Shown here one piece after another: positions 11,180-22,500 of a stretch of 64,000 bases of DNA; within the stretch, counting starts at the first letter, position 1; every line of letters begins with the position of its first letter. The notes under the pieces were generated by a model. The model was not told where the DNA came from. It did no database searches and saw only the letters and a list, made by a program, of their open reading frames with translations. The stretch lies in the NCBI GenBank assembly GCA_951230915.1, contig OX579636.1, positions 32,671,567 through 32,735,566 on the forward strand, written 5' to 3'. The position numbers and the translations under genes are program-made. The DNA comes from Antitrichia curtipendula. Its lineage: Eukaryota; Streptophyta; Bryopsida; Hypnales; Leucodontaceae.

Positions 11180-12017
11180 GTGGATGCATTTCATGGATGA
11201 AGACTTCAGAGAGGCAAAGGCAGCCTCTCTGAAGGCTCTTGAATGTTTTGTGTCATTGATATACTGAAACAACGAACAAGTTTAGTTAGTTTTTTTAATG
11301 CATTCCATGCATTGCAATGCACCTAAAGGTGCATGGAGACTGGCAATGGCAGTAGGTGATGCCCAGCATGTGGTGATCTTGGGCTTCTCCAATTTGATTG
11401 AATTTTTTGGGGAAATCTATCAAATTGATGTTGAATAAAAAATTGGAAAATCAAGAAACCTTTATTGCCATTCTTTGTAACTATGATTTTAGTAATAGAA
11501 GAATTTAGAACTAGAGTAAATTTGTAGTAATTTTTACAAAATACATTTTCATTGTGACACATATTTGGTAGGTCCCATTAAATTTTCTAAAAGAACAAAT
11601 CAATCTAACTGGATCACTTAATGCACAATAATTTTTTGGAGTGAAACAACAAAACTTACAAAAATGAAAATTTTGTTCCTCATTTTTTGAGCACTAAATT
11701 GTTTTGCTTCAAAATCTCTAGATAGACAAAATTGATGTAGGGATCAATGGATTTTTTCTGGCGATTTGATGCAAATTTGCACCAAATTTTATGGCCTGGC
11801 ACCACACCTATAGGAAAAAATGGTACTAGAAAGGTAGAAAATCGGTAGAAAACTTCAAATTAAAAAATAATCTTGGATGAAATCATTAGATTTTGGATGA
11901 AAACTAAATTATGGATATGTGATATGTGCTAATATGATATTTTCTATCCAATATGTGGATGAATGTTGAAATTTGGAGCACCACTATAACATTCAATATC
12001 GCCACTTTGGCACTCCG
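11180..12017. other. Non-coding, no clear feature
   Basis: AT-rich sequence with no exon, terminal repeat or RNA gene that I can support. Confidence 0.4.
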
Positions 12018-12606
12018 TTAATCCCTAAAGGACTACTTGTCCCCTTGTGGGACAATTTGGGATTGGGTAGGTTCCTATTGTTTCAATTTGAAGTGAATTT
12101 TTTTGAGATTTTTTGAGTTTGTGTAGCTTTGTGAGAGCTTTATTGATATATAGTTTTTGTTTCAATCGGATGCCGGATGAAAAAGTTATAGCACAATAAG
12201 CAAGAAATGGAGATTGGCGGGCAACCCCCCAAAAATTACAAAATGTCAAAATAATTTTTTTGAATTTTTTTCCTAAAATATTATGTTTTCATCTATATGT
12301 GAAGCTTTGATTCATTCTATTAGGACTAGGGATGAGAAAATTATGGACAATCTTAGTTTTTCGGGCAATTTAAGCACCTTCTTAGGAAATAACTTTTTGT
12401 CCAACTTTGAATGCTAATATCTTTCAATCTGTAAGGTCAAATTTGATGAAATTTTTACTACATGATCTCAGACAAGTTAAGTATAAGATCCTATGGTTTA
12501 ATTGGAAAAAAAAACTATTTTTTTGGTTTTCTTGAGTGAATGCAGCAGAAGTGGTAGTTTTGAGTGTTTTTTTGATAGAAAACACTCTCGGGGCTTTAGG
12601 GGTTAA
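12018..12606. mobile_element. TTAA-flanked MITE
   Basis: It begins TTAATCCCTAAAGG and ends CTTTAGGGGTTAA. With the TTAA counted as target duplication, the termini are CCCTAAAG inverted repeats. Its right end is similar to bases 1-95 of the window (CGCAGCAGAA-like word, then TTTAGGGGTTAA). This supports a piggyBac-type, non-autonomous family. Confidence 0.75.
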
Positions 12607-12934
12607 AAATGAAAAAAATAACCCTGATAGGGATAAGGAATGCTTATCTCCTTAATCCTTTAAGGCTTGAGGCACAAAAGATATGGGCTCAGTACAAAAG
12701 CTCACCCGGTGTACAGTACAGTAGGGTCCAAAAACATTTCAAAATTTTTTGGCCTAAAGTTGAATGAGAATGAAAACTACAAACTTTGAAAACCTCTTGT
12801 AGGATCAAAAATTCATCAATTCACAAATTGTAAATTGTGTTGGAAAGATAATAGAGTCTACTTTGACAATATGAAAAATTTACATTACAAAAGTAGAAAA
12901 TCATATATTTAAAAAAATAATCATAATATAGTAT
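12607..12934. other. 3' flank of the Tc1/mariner relic
   Basis: Non-coding. It probably includes the 3' untranslated part of the mariner-like element. A possible terminal sequence, TACAGTACAGTAGGGTCC, lies at about 12715, but I found no inverted mate beyond 29.7 kb. Confidence 0.35.
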
Positions 12935-13205
12935 CTACCATCTAGTGCTACCACCTCTTGTTGAAATAACTGCTTGCATTCTATTAGGCATAGTTCTAAT
13001 CAAAGTTTGGAGTTGCTCCAAAGATATTGTATCCCATGTTGATTGAATGGTTTGTGCCATTTCCTCCTTGTTTTTTGGTCTAGGACGATGTCGTAACAAA
13101 TCTTTGACAATCTTCTACAAATTTTCTACGAGATTCAAATCTGAAGAGTTTGCAGGCCAAATTAGTTTTGCTAGACCATGAGCTTGTCTCCTTTGCAATG
13201 GAAGT
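12935..13205 (-). pseudogene. Tc1/mariner transposase, C-terminal part (split by insertion)
   Basis: Minus-strand translation gives LIWPANSSDLNLVENL, a TAG, then KIVKDLLRHRPRPKNKEEMA and a C-terminal ISTRGGSTRW before the stop at 12935-12937. WPxxSxDLNxxENLW is the hallmark around the catalytic Glu of Tc1/mariner DDE enzymes; the TAG sits where Trp is usual. The upstream parts lie 15.7 kb away at 28951-29698. The reading frame crosses the duplicated CAATGGAAGT site without shift when the intervening element is ignored. The host element was therefore a transposon already present, and already or later decayed. Confidence 0.9.
13196..13205. repeat. Left target-site duplication CAATGGAAGT
   Basis: An identical 10-mer is at 28941-28950, on the far side of the 15.7-kb element. 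Both copies are flanked outward by parts of one Tc1/mariner coding sequence. Ten base pairs is in the 8-11 bp range usual for MULE insertions. Confidence 0.9.
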
Positions 13206-13262
13206 CAACGTTGCTAGGAAGCGAGCGGGGAGCGGGGAGCGGGGAGCATAGAGCGGGAAATA
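13206..13262. repeat. Left terminal inverted repeat
   Basis: After CAACGTT the sequence TGCTAGGAAGCGAGC is followed by three GGGGAGC heptamers and a decayed fourth. It mirrors 28884-28940. The outermost seven bases do not match the other end (CAACGTT against GGGGAAT). Confidence 0.75.
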
Positions 13263-13311
13263 GTGAGTGGGGAGCCTACATGTTGGATGGAAAATGAAAA
13301 AATGAAATGAA

Positions 13312-13722
13312 ATTAGAATTTTTGGTGGATGAAAGTCGTTGACATTTCAGATGAAAGTCACTGAAAATTTGGATGAAGGTTACCAAAAATTTGGGTGGAA
13401 GTCACTAAAAATTTAGTGGATGTCAATTAAATTTTAGACTAGAGCATAATAAGGAGATGGTTTGGATGAAAAAAGTGGATGAAAGTAGATGAATAAATTG
13501 AATGAAAGTAGTTGACATATTGGATGAAAGTGGATGAAAGTAGATGAATAAATTGGATGAAAGTAGTTGACATACTGGATGAAAGTGGATGAAAATAGAT
13601 GAATAAATTGGATGAAAGTAGTTGACATATTGGATGAAAGTAGCTGAAATATTGGATGGAAGTTTAGGAAATAAATTCAATGAAAGTAGCTGAAATACAG
13701 GATGAAATCATATGCTGTAAGA
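13312..13722 (+). repeat. Left subterminal GGATGAAAGT array
   Basis: Many copies of GGATGAAAGT interspersed with AGTTGACATATT and AGATGAATAAATT form higher-order units of about 55-75 bp between 13480 and 13660. The same word appears inverted at 28490-28835. Terminal and subterminal repeats of this kind are transposase binding sites in several DNA transposon families. The open frames here are by-products of the repeat. Confidence 0.8.
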
Positions 13723-14259
13723 GTTTAGGCATTACTTGAAAATACAAGGGGACACTGCTATGAAAATGAGAAAATGAGTAACAAAATTCCATTGCCATGC
13801 ACAAATGAATATTTTGAGATGATGGTACCTATGGCTATAGAAATATAGTGGCCTATGACCGCGGTTTAGGGTACAATATTGTTTTGCACCCACATAATAG
13901 TAGAACGGGAATACACCTATTACCGTGAAAATGTAAAACAGTTTGGAAGTAGACCTTGGTGCTTGTTCCAGGGTTTAGGAAAATGTTAATTTTGGACAAT
14001 AGGTCAGATCACTTGTTTCATATGTTGCCTTTTCGGCTACAAATGTTGGCACGATGCTAGAAATTACAAAAATAAAGCACATGTTGGGTATGACTTCATG
14101 CAAAGGAACATCATGTACAATATGAGTGTACTTAAACCAATTTTTGAAAAGGGATGAATTGATCTAATGAAATGCAAGTACTGGCCCTTTTAGTCTCAGT
14201 ACATTTTCATTTATGTGTTCAGTAAACATAGGCTATGTTCTTTTACGCAAAAAGACAAC
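13723..14259. other. Non-coding, 3' flank of the transposase gene
   Basis: No exon or repeat stands out. It lies downstream of the transposase stop codon and should hold its 3' untranslated region and polyadenylation site. Confidence 0.4.
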
Positions 14260-17200
14260 CTAATTTGATCCCAAATGATTCAGTATTCCACTAAGAAGCA
14301 CTTTCTTCACTTCATTGAAACTGAAACTTGCTGCATGAATGAAGGCCTCCGATGTGGACTGTAGGTTGCAGATGATAGTGAAAATAAAATAAAGGTGCTT
14401 ACAGTTTGCCCAAGTTCCCCGCTTGCCCAAGCACTTTAGCTTCATCTCCTTGAAATTTGGGCAAGTGCAATCTGGAAAAGAGGATATAGTGAGCATGTAC
14501 TTTTCAAGGCGAGGCTCTAGACCAGACACGAGTGACACTATGCAACCAAATCCAGGGTGGGGAACCATTGTCACCCTCTCTATGCGTGCATTCAGTGTTA
14601 GGGCCGATGCGCAATTGTTCTGGTGCTTCACCAGTGGGACCTTCAGGTTGCGGTGAATGACCTTCCCTGCTCGAGTTGTTGGATGTTCATCTGGTGAAGA
14701 CGAAACCGGGTAGGCACGCACAATTTGTATTCCTGCTTCTCCACCAAACAGTCTTCGAGGCGAAATGACTTGACGTTGCGGAAGTTGAAAGCCTGCCGCT
14801 TCAAAGGCCAAAATCTCGGCTTTTGAGAGTTTGATGCCCATTTTCACTGGCCAAATGTTCGGAATAGCTGGTATTGATAACACCCACTTCCGCCGTGTAC
14901 CTTTCACACATCGTTCAATGTCGTCGTTGCAAAAGAAAAATTGCATACGATCATGCCGATTTTTTTGGTAATTCACCATCATACCTGTATATGTTGGCGA
15001 TGTAGTAGCAATGTTGTTCTGGACTATTTGTACTGTGCACTTCTTCTTGGTAATTGCTTGGAGTGCAAAGCATGCCTTTGCTGATGTTTTCGGTAAACGT
15101 GCTATGTGCCATTGCTCCTCGTTACACATGGTCTCTTGAATTGCTGTGACATGAGTCGAGTTCAGCGTACTAGTGACGCCTCCAATGTTTTCATATGATG
15201 TTAGCACTGGAGGGGCCACATCCACACATGGAGAAACATCCTCCAAAATTATGTTCAAATCCGATGCACTTGAAGTGGCTCTCCACGACCGGGTTTGGAT
15301 GCGTGGATGGGAGAAATTGACTTTGTCCGGTCTATGTGAGTCATATTCGCAGCCAAGTGGCATGTCTGCCTTTCTCTTTTGCGATCCAAACACTTCTTCA
15401 CCTTCAAGGTGAGGCTTTCTACTGAAAAATTCTTCTACACCTGGAATGTTTGAAATAGCTTCCGTGAGTGGCTTTGGATTGCCCGTTCCCTCGGCTGAAC
15501 GTTGGGCTACGCGGAGCATTAGCTCTTCCTTCCCCGGTCCTGTACCTGGTTGATTTCCCTTTAGAAATTGGTAATACCGTACCATCTGCATGAAGGCTCT
15601 AACGAAATCATCAATCGTTGCAATGTACAGATTGTTACCCCGATTTCCAAATTGTTGAAGCCACTTGTTATGTACTGTCTCAGCAAGGTTGCATGATGGC
15701 ATTTCTGCTAGCTCTGACTCATTCAGATCCTGACAGAAAATCATCCATAGACCACAATTAATTACCACTGTCCACAGACCTACTCTGATAAGGTGCATAA
15801 AGCAATATTGAGGATCAAATAGCAGCGGTGGTATTAAATGGACACAAATCACTTTAAAGAAGTTTAATGATTCTTCCAAGACAATTTAGAGACAAGGACC
15901 CCTCTTGTTAGCGAGAGGAATTTCCAGGGACCAACACCATGGGTCATTGACAGATTCTCATCCTGCCCAGTGCACAATTGACGAGGAAGAAATGAAAGAA
16001 ATGTAAGCGGTTTACTTACTCACCCCTCTCTCGGTACCGAGAGGGGGGTCTAGGATCTCCCTGCCATGCATCACTAAGAGATTTTTGCCTAACAAAGACC
16101 GCCCTCCTTGCCCACGTTCTAAGGGATCTACAAGGTCCATTTAGAATGGATCGGGTTGGAGCATTGGATAAATTCTAGTTATTGAACAAGAGGGGTAAAG
16201 AAGGCACTCACTTATTCATTAACATACAAAATCTCTGCATTATTTTCAGATGATAAGTAGGAAGGAGAAGGACTTACAAGTTGCATGAATCCGCCCCATT
16301 GACGATACCGAAAATGCCAGAAAGAAAGCCACAACTCCAATCGATGCAGTCCTGAATCAATGGTGGCTCCTGATGATAACCACCATGCTTTTATGGCTAG
16401 GTAACGAGTCTCAGACTCCTCGGGAGTCTGGGCGTTTTTATACTGCTTACAAAGTAGACGATGTTGATCTTGTAAGTCCCCGCGAATATCCGCCTTTGTA
16501 TGTTTTTCCATGGATTGTGTCCAATGAAAGAGGCACGTTCTTTCACGATGTTCCATTGGTACGGTACTATCCCCACATCCATAGATTGTCCGCACAGCAT
16601 TCCAATTTGCTTGTGCACTATCTGCCATAAACCCCTTGAATTGAGTGTCGCAAACCCCATGTCTTTCGACAACAGAGTTAAGGTTTTTCCAAAAGAGGAT
16701 TTGAGCGGCACAATCTTCAGATTGCATGTCACAAACAGCGATTGTCATTACACGACAATACACGGAGTCGTATACATGACACGCCATGGTTGTCCATCCC
16801 TTCACGCGTTTGACGTGATCGAACATTAGCCACGCGTCTTGTAGGTCTCCTCCACTTTGCATTCGCTTCACTAGGTCAACTCCACTTCCAGGTCCTACTT
16901 CTGACATTTTGAAAACAAAAACTTTGTCCACCTCTGTCCCCTAACCAGGGAATTTACTCTCTTGAACAAAAGCCCACATGCTTGACCCCCTCAACTTAAT
17001 AATGCTGTCAATCACTCCAAATCTCCTTAAATATTTGAAAGACGTTACCTCGTTTCGAATACTTGGGGAGCTGAAGTATTTGCATTTATCCAGTACAGGG
17101 ACGAGTTCATTGAAGTCCAAAGTCTTGGTTTGCAGTCCATCCGGACACAGAATAAGCTCGCCCAAGAGTTCCTTTGTAGCCTCCATGACAATTGATGAGT

Positions 17201-18302
17201 TGGTGCCACTCGGTGTTCTCTCCATCTGTTCTCCAATCAGAGTCCGAGTTCTCTCTTTCATATCGCGGAGTTCTCCATCTTTAACCGGGTGATCATGAGT
17301 GCCCAGATGTATGAAAGCACGACTACGCGACTCATCCCCAGTAACGTAATAGACCTTCACACTACACCTGGCAATACACGAGGGAGGCTCCTTGCAGATT
17401 TTACAAACAAGAGATGAACCTGGAGGATGGATATCGCCAACAGCCAGTGGAGTAGGTGACAATCCTTCCCATTCTATTTCATTTAAGTCCATGGTTCGGT
17501 GGATGCGACTAAGGAACTCACACGAGGAATTTATGCAACGAAGATGACCTAGGCAAAAAGCGGTGCAGAACGATAACCCCATGGGGTTAGATATATTTGT
17601 GGTTACCATCTTGGACCACGCGTGACCATCACAATGCCTATCCATGCCAACCATATTCTTGGCCTCAAATTGAGTAGGATAGGATTGTAATGCAGGCAAC
17701 TCGAATATCACATTTCCATTAAACTGTGGAGGCAACGCCTGCACTCTTTCAATGGAAATAGTATCGTAACTGAGTTTGGACAACACATTTCTACATCCCT
17801 TTAACGTTCGAAGTCTTCTCAAGCAATCTATGACAGATACTCCTAAGAGACCAATTGCAGAAGTATTGCTTGTCATTGCTGGAGTCAAGTTTATAGGGGT
17901 TGGTACTGTCGACTGAGAAGGAGTGTCCACGTTCCTATTGTCCTGAGGAAGATCTACATCAGAATCATCACTCAAAATGGTGACATGATCCGGGAAGGCC
18001 TCCTTCTTCACACGAGTGAAGGTAGAGGTTTGAAATGACGACGAAGATGATCGATGGACTGCAAAAGCATCTGCACAAACAGACCTATTTGAATCGAGTA
18101 CTCCGTAAGTCCTATATTTTCCGGGCTTCAGATGCCAGTACGTCTCCTCAGTATCTGAAATCGGGACTTGTCCTACGCTGTGAGTGATGTTCCCAGTGTC
18201 GGCATCAAATATGTCTTCTTCAAGATGAATCGACTCTACCTTCAGATTGAACTGTACACTTAATCTAAAAGCTGAAACCACGGCAAGTCCGTCTTGGCCC
18301 AT
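14260..18302 (-). CDS. MULE-type transposase with SWIM zinc finger (one in-frame TAG)
   Basis: Exon A runs 18302-16278, an intron 16277-15730 (donor GTAAGT, acceptor TCTGTCAG), and exon B 15729-14260. Both junctions are phase 0, giving about 1164 codons. Residues about 220-340 are Cys/His-rich (CDGHAW, CLGHLRC, CKICKEPPSC, HLGTHDHPV), like the WRKY/GCM1-FLYWCH zinc folds of MULE proteins. Residues about 490-600 resemble the MULE catalytic core: AWLMFDHVKRVKGW, GFMADSAQANWNAV and ERTCLFHWTQ. The C-terminus carries a SWIM finger at about 1096-1120 (CTCPNF...NCKH). A single TAG at 16943-16941 interrupts an otherwise continuous frame. Upstream, an overlapping frame starting MVDFENMIVVSANG (about 18366) suggests the true start is further 5' with a frameshift or short exon. 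A donor-like ACCGAG/GTAAAT at about 19221 may mark a 5' leader exon. Function: mobilises the composite element. Family call is firm; exact start is not. Confidence 0.85.
15730..16277 (-). other. Transposase intron with two palindromes
   Basis: This 548-bp phase-0 intron contains CCTCTTGTTAGCGAGAGG at 15901-15918 and CTCTCGGTACCGAGAG at 16028-16043, centres 126 bp apart. Each is followed about 25-35 bp later by CCATG. These are members of the palindrome family also found in introns 1 and 7 of the divergent methyltransferase gene. Confidence 0.8.
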
Positions 18303-18366
18303 AGGAAAATGACAGGAACCTCGTCTCCATTTGCACTGACCACTATCATGTTCTCAAAGTCTACCA

Positions 18367-19562
18367 TGGCCATCAGATTTGAAAACGTCTAAGTAAAGTA
18401 TTACATGACAACATACAGTAATTGAAACAGATGAGTTGACTGAAATGATAGAGTGAGAATGTGAAAGAATGGTTGAACAAGATATGACTCAAGCAAATAA
18501 ACAATATGACTTAGATGGTAGAGATATATGAAAATTTGTAAGGTAGCATAATTTAGAGAAGTTCACCTTTTAAATGGAAAATGCAGGTTGGCGGCTAAGA
18601 CAGAAGTAACTATCCAGTGACACTAAATGTCATAAAAGACATAATACGGTATCAACCGCCTAATATGGTTATTCATATTCACAATAATAAAGAGCCTGAC
18701 TTCTCTGTGTAAAACAATAATTGCAGACTCCTATTTCAAGCGTATCCATGGGATTATGTCTTATAAAATCTACACAGCCAATTGAGACCGTCAATCAACC
18801 CAAACAAATAAAGTATCAGTCTAGAAGTCATCTATAAGTAATACATTAGAAGCACAGGGCATATTTGGAGAAAATTTTGGAAAACATAAACAACATGAAA
18901 TCATAAACGTGTAGTATCTTCAGGAGTGGATCTCATTTTTTAATTGGTAAAATAACATAAGGGTTTAGGGTTTAGGATTGAAGCGAGGTATATTACTTTT
19001 TCAATTCTCAGGCAACATAAATATGAATTAAATATAGTGCTTTGAAGACTATATACAAGAATATAGCAGTTGGTAATTGAAAATAAAAAAAGCAAGTATC
19101 AATAAAGCTGCTATACGTTCTGGAAATAATTTTAGTTACCTATGGCTTCAAAATTTGGAAATTCCAACTTTATTAGAAAAAACAATACTTCAACCTTTTG
19201 CAGAGGCCCAAACAAATTTACCTCGGTGTGAAAGCTGACCAACGGCTCGACCAATGCTGCTGATTGCCGGTCACTTGGTAACCTACGATCTCCGGTCACC
19301 TAAACCATAACCACCAACAACGAAATCCTAATCAGGAGAACACATTGGGGGCACCGACCGCGGCACTCTCCATTTCAATACCTTGTTGCCTCGTACGCCT
19401 CCCAACCGAAACACCACGATTGACAGTTCCATCGATTGAATGTTTCATGGTCTATATGATTCACCATTTGAATGCCTCACCAGTCAAGGAATGCTTTACA
19501 TGCTTTCTGACTTACTCACATCTTTTGTGAATCTCAGTGTTTTCATCAAGAGCAGGCTGAGC
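18367..19562. promoter_or_regulatory. Divergent promoter region between transposase and methyltransferase genes
   Basis: About 1.2 kb separates the two divergent coding starts. A minus-strand donor-like site at about 19221 suggests the transposase has a 5' leader exon in 19222-19370, which would leave only about 200-350 bp of shared promoter. No clear TATA element was identified. A shared promoter would allow coordinated expression, which is an inference from layout. Confidence 0.4.
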
Positions 19563-22500
19563 ATGGAGCGTAATTTGAGGTCGCGAAGCGGAAAGGCAAT
19601 TGCAGACAATGGCGATGCACCTGCACTACAGCCCAAGCCTCCGAATGACACGGTACGATTCTCCGGAATCCATTGTCTTACAAAAAACAACTCGGCCATG
19701 GCCGCGTTTCAGCAATTAGGTTTCACTTTCAAAGTTTCGATTAGGATGCAGGTCGTGAAGAGGAAATGAACAAGACCAAGCGCAGCTTGGGGAGGGTCTC
19801 GGTACCGAGACCGTAGGGTGGGGGGCGGCAGTCTTGGACATTTCCAAGATTTCCAGTGAAGGCCCGAGAGCTTCGATTCCCAATTTTTTTTTGATTTCGT
19901 GTACTGGTTTCGTTTTTTGAGTTCTAATTCGAGAATCTCGGGGGAGAGTGGCATTCAGTTTTGGAAGGCAAGCGCGTGAGGCTCACACTCGAGGGCCAAA
20001 TGGTATTTTCTGTGAATCGAAGTCATGAGGCTAGCAACCAGATGTGAATTTAGGGTTTCTTGTTTTTTTCTTTTTCTTCAAAGTTTCGATTAGGATGCAG
20101 GTCGTGAAGAGAAAATGAACAAGACCAAGCGCAGCTTGGGGAGGGTCTCGGTACCGAGACCGTAGGATGGGGGGTGGCTGTCTTGGACATTTCCAAGATT
20201 TCCAGTGAAGGCTCGAGGGCTTTAGATCCAAAAAAATTCTTTCCTTGTCTAAATTATATCTCTTATTCTACTCAGGTCTCAAAGGGGACGCCTTCGAATC
20301 AAGCTTTCGACAACACTGCACAGGAAGAGGGCCATATTCACGTGTCCGAGAGGATCATGGCTGCAATACCTTTGGTAAGCCTCTTAGGATTATTAAAAGA
20401 ACCCGTGTTGACAATAGATGACTTTTCTAAATTTGGAGTCATTTCCTAAGTTACTCATCTTCTTCCTCTGTAGTTGAAAGTATCTTAGAGGCGATAAATT
20501 CATCTCCTCTTCATAGTTTAGAGTACTGCACTTGTGTCCGCATCGAGGTAGTGGTCATATCCGCTTCAGCATTGGATGATGACATTCGAATCTACTACTG
20601 CGGACATTATTTGCCTATGATCGAGAGGTGCTCTATGATTATTGAATGTTTTTTCTATCACTTGTTTTATTGATTCACCTTCTTATGTAGTATACTGTGG
20701 TACTCACGTTGAATCGGAATACCTATTTGATTTCTTATATCCATTCATACGTTATGGTCCAGACGCAGATAGACGCCCAAAGAAGCCCTCCTTCGGAGTT
20801 ACTTGTTCCATCAGTAGCGGATCCAGTACCACAACCGCTAATCGAGTTCTTGGACATCAACGACATGGAAGAAGACAACGCTCCGGGATTCGGTGGAGAC
20901 ATGATGGAAGATGAGATAAGGAAGACACATAAAATGGACGTTGTCTCTATTATTTCGAGCTTGAGGTTGACATCATCCAACTTGTCCAGGATGCGTATCC
21001 CCTTATGTCGAATGATACCCATGCCAATGAATCGGCCTACATTAGAGTGTGACCTTGTGCAACTCGAGAACCAGTTTGCATGGGGATACGAAGAGGGAGC
21101 AAGAGTCTTCTATGTTTCCATTGCAGACGAGCAAGGGCAGACCGGCGTGTTTTCGACTGTAGAGAAGGAAGAGTGGGGGCCACTGTGGAACCAAGTGAAT
21201 GACAAGTTCAAAGCACAATTCAGTTCCCAGACGGCACTAAGGCATCTGGTTGACCACAAATTCTACGTTTGTGATGGCAATCATCGTCGGATAGCCTGGA
21301 TGAATCATATTAAGCGGAAGCATGCCACCGACATTGATTGGCACTATGCTGTAGATTCTATCATTTTGGACACGAGGAGTCGAATTAGCACAACCATGCA
21401 GGTTATGCACGACATTAACCAGTAAGTACATTTTGCTCTTCAAGCAGAATACCATTCTATTTCCTAATAAATTGTTTTGTTCAAATCATTCTTAATTTTA
21501 AACTGACAATTGTGACACCTTCTTGTTTTTTAGGCACACGGAAAACTTGCACGTGAAGAACAACCTTGTCCATACATTATATCGAGTGCAAAAGTATGGT
21601 GTCATGGATCTGGAGAAGTTCCATGAGCTACTCAGCCCCGAGGAAATTAAGACTTACAAGAATACGGCAAGGAAAACCTGGTACTCAGTGCCCCTTGAAG
21701 TTTTCACATCGTTCATCTTTAAGGTATGAATTCCTGTTCAGTTTATTTTCATTTATCCTACGTTCGAAATTCCATGTACTCTAAAATAATTCCCATTCTA
21801 AATCAATATGTGTATGCATACAGCAAGAGATTTCAGCGTTGGCGGACCTTGCTGTTCGTAAGTACCACGAAGATACCTCGAAGGACGAGGTGACGCCGGA
21901 TGGAGTGGCTACTGCAATGAGAAGATCTATCAAGGACTCCACGGCCTCTTTCCGCCAAAAGATGTCAAAGATAGTATCCGTGGCGGCTCCATCTCTAGGT
22001 CCCGGATTCCTACAAGAGGTAATTTTGTATTCCTCATTTGCTTTCAAGAACAATCAGACATTGAATTGGAGTATTTGGTCTAATTTTCTTTCTTTGTGAT
22101 TTTACAGATTGAGAGGCATTGGAGCCTTTTCACGGTACCGGAGTTAACCCTTGACAAGTTGCAAATGATATCATCTGTCGTAGCTTCCCCTGCACACAAA
22201 GTAAAATGGCTGAAGTGGATGAATGCATCTGCTCCTACAAGGGAGGCTCGTAGATTTCCAGCTCGGCCTGTCAACGAGGAAAAATTGATGTTGTTCCTTG
22301 CGAGGGCAGTTTGGTATGCTGGGGTAAAGATATGTAACTTTCTCTTGCTTGTTGAGATGTCAACGTTATTTGTTGATATATATCCCTTTGTCAAATTACA
22401 CTGGATTCTCAATTAATTGCAGACATTGTTTGACTCTTAATAATATTCCATTCTTATTACAGCTAGAGGAGTCAGCTCTTACGCTCTTTGATACCGTTTG

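Noticed and set aside
13423..13680. Phe/Ser/His-rich frames in the left subterminal array
   Set aside because: By-products of the GGATGAAAGT tandem repeat.
13312..13722. CRISPR array
   Set aside because: Regular repeats without unique spacers, in a eukaryotic context.
15801..15879. Start of the transposase C-terminal frame at 15879
   Set aside because: The sequence before 15730 is intron; the acceptor at 15731-15730 joins in phase with exon A.
16931..16943. A 12-base GT-AG intron (GTTAGGGGACAG) removing the transposase TAG
   Set aside because: Far too short for spliceosomal splicing.
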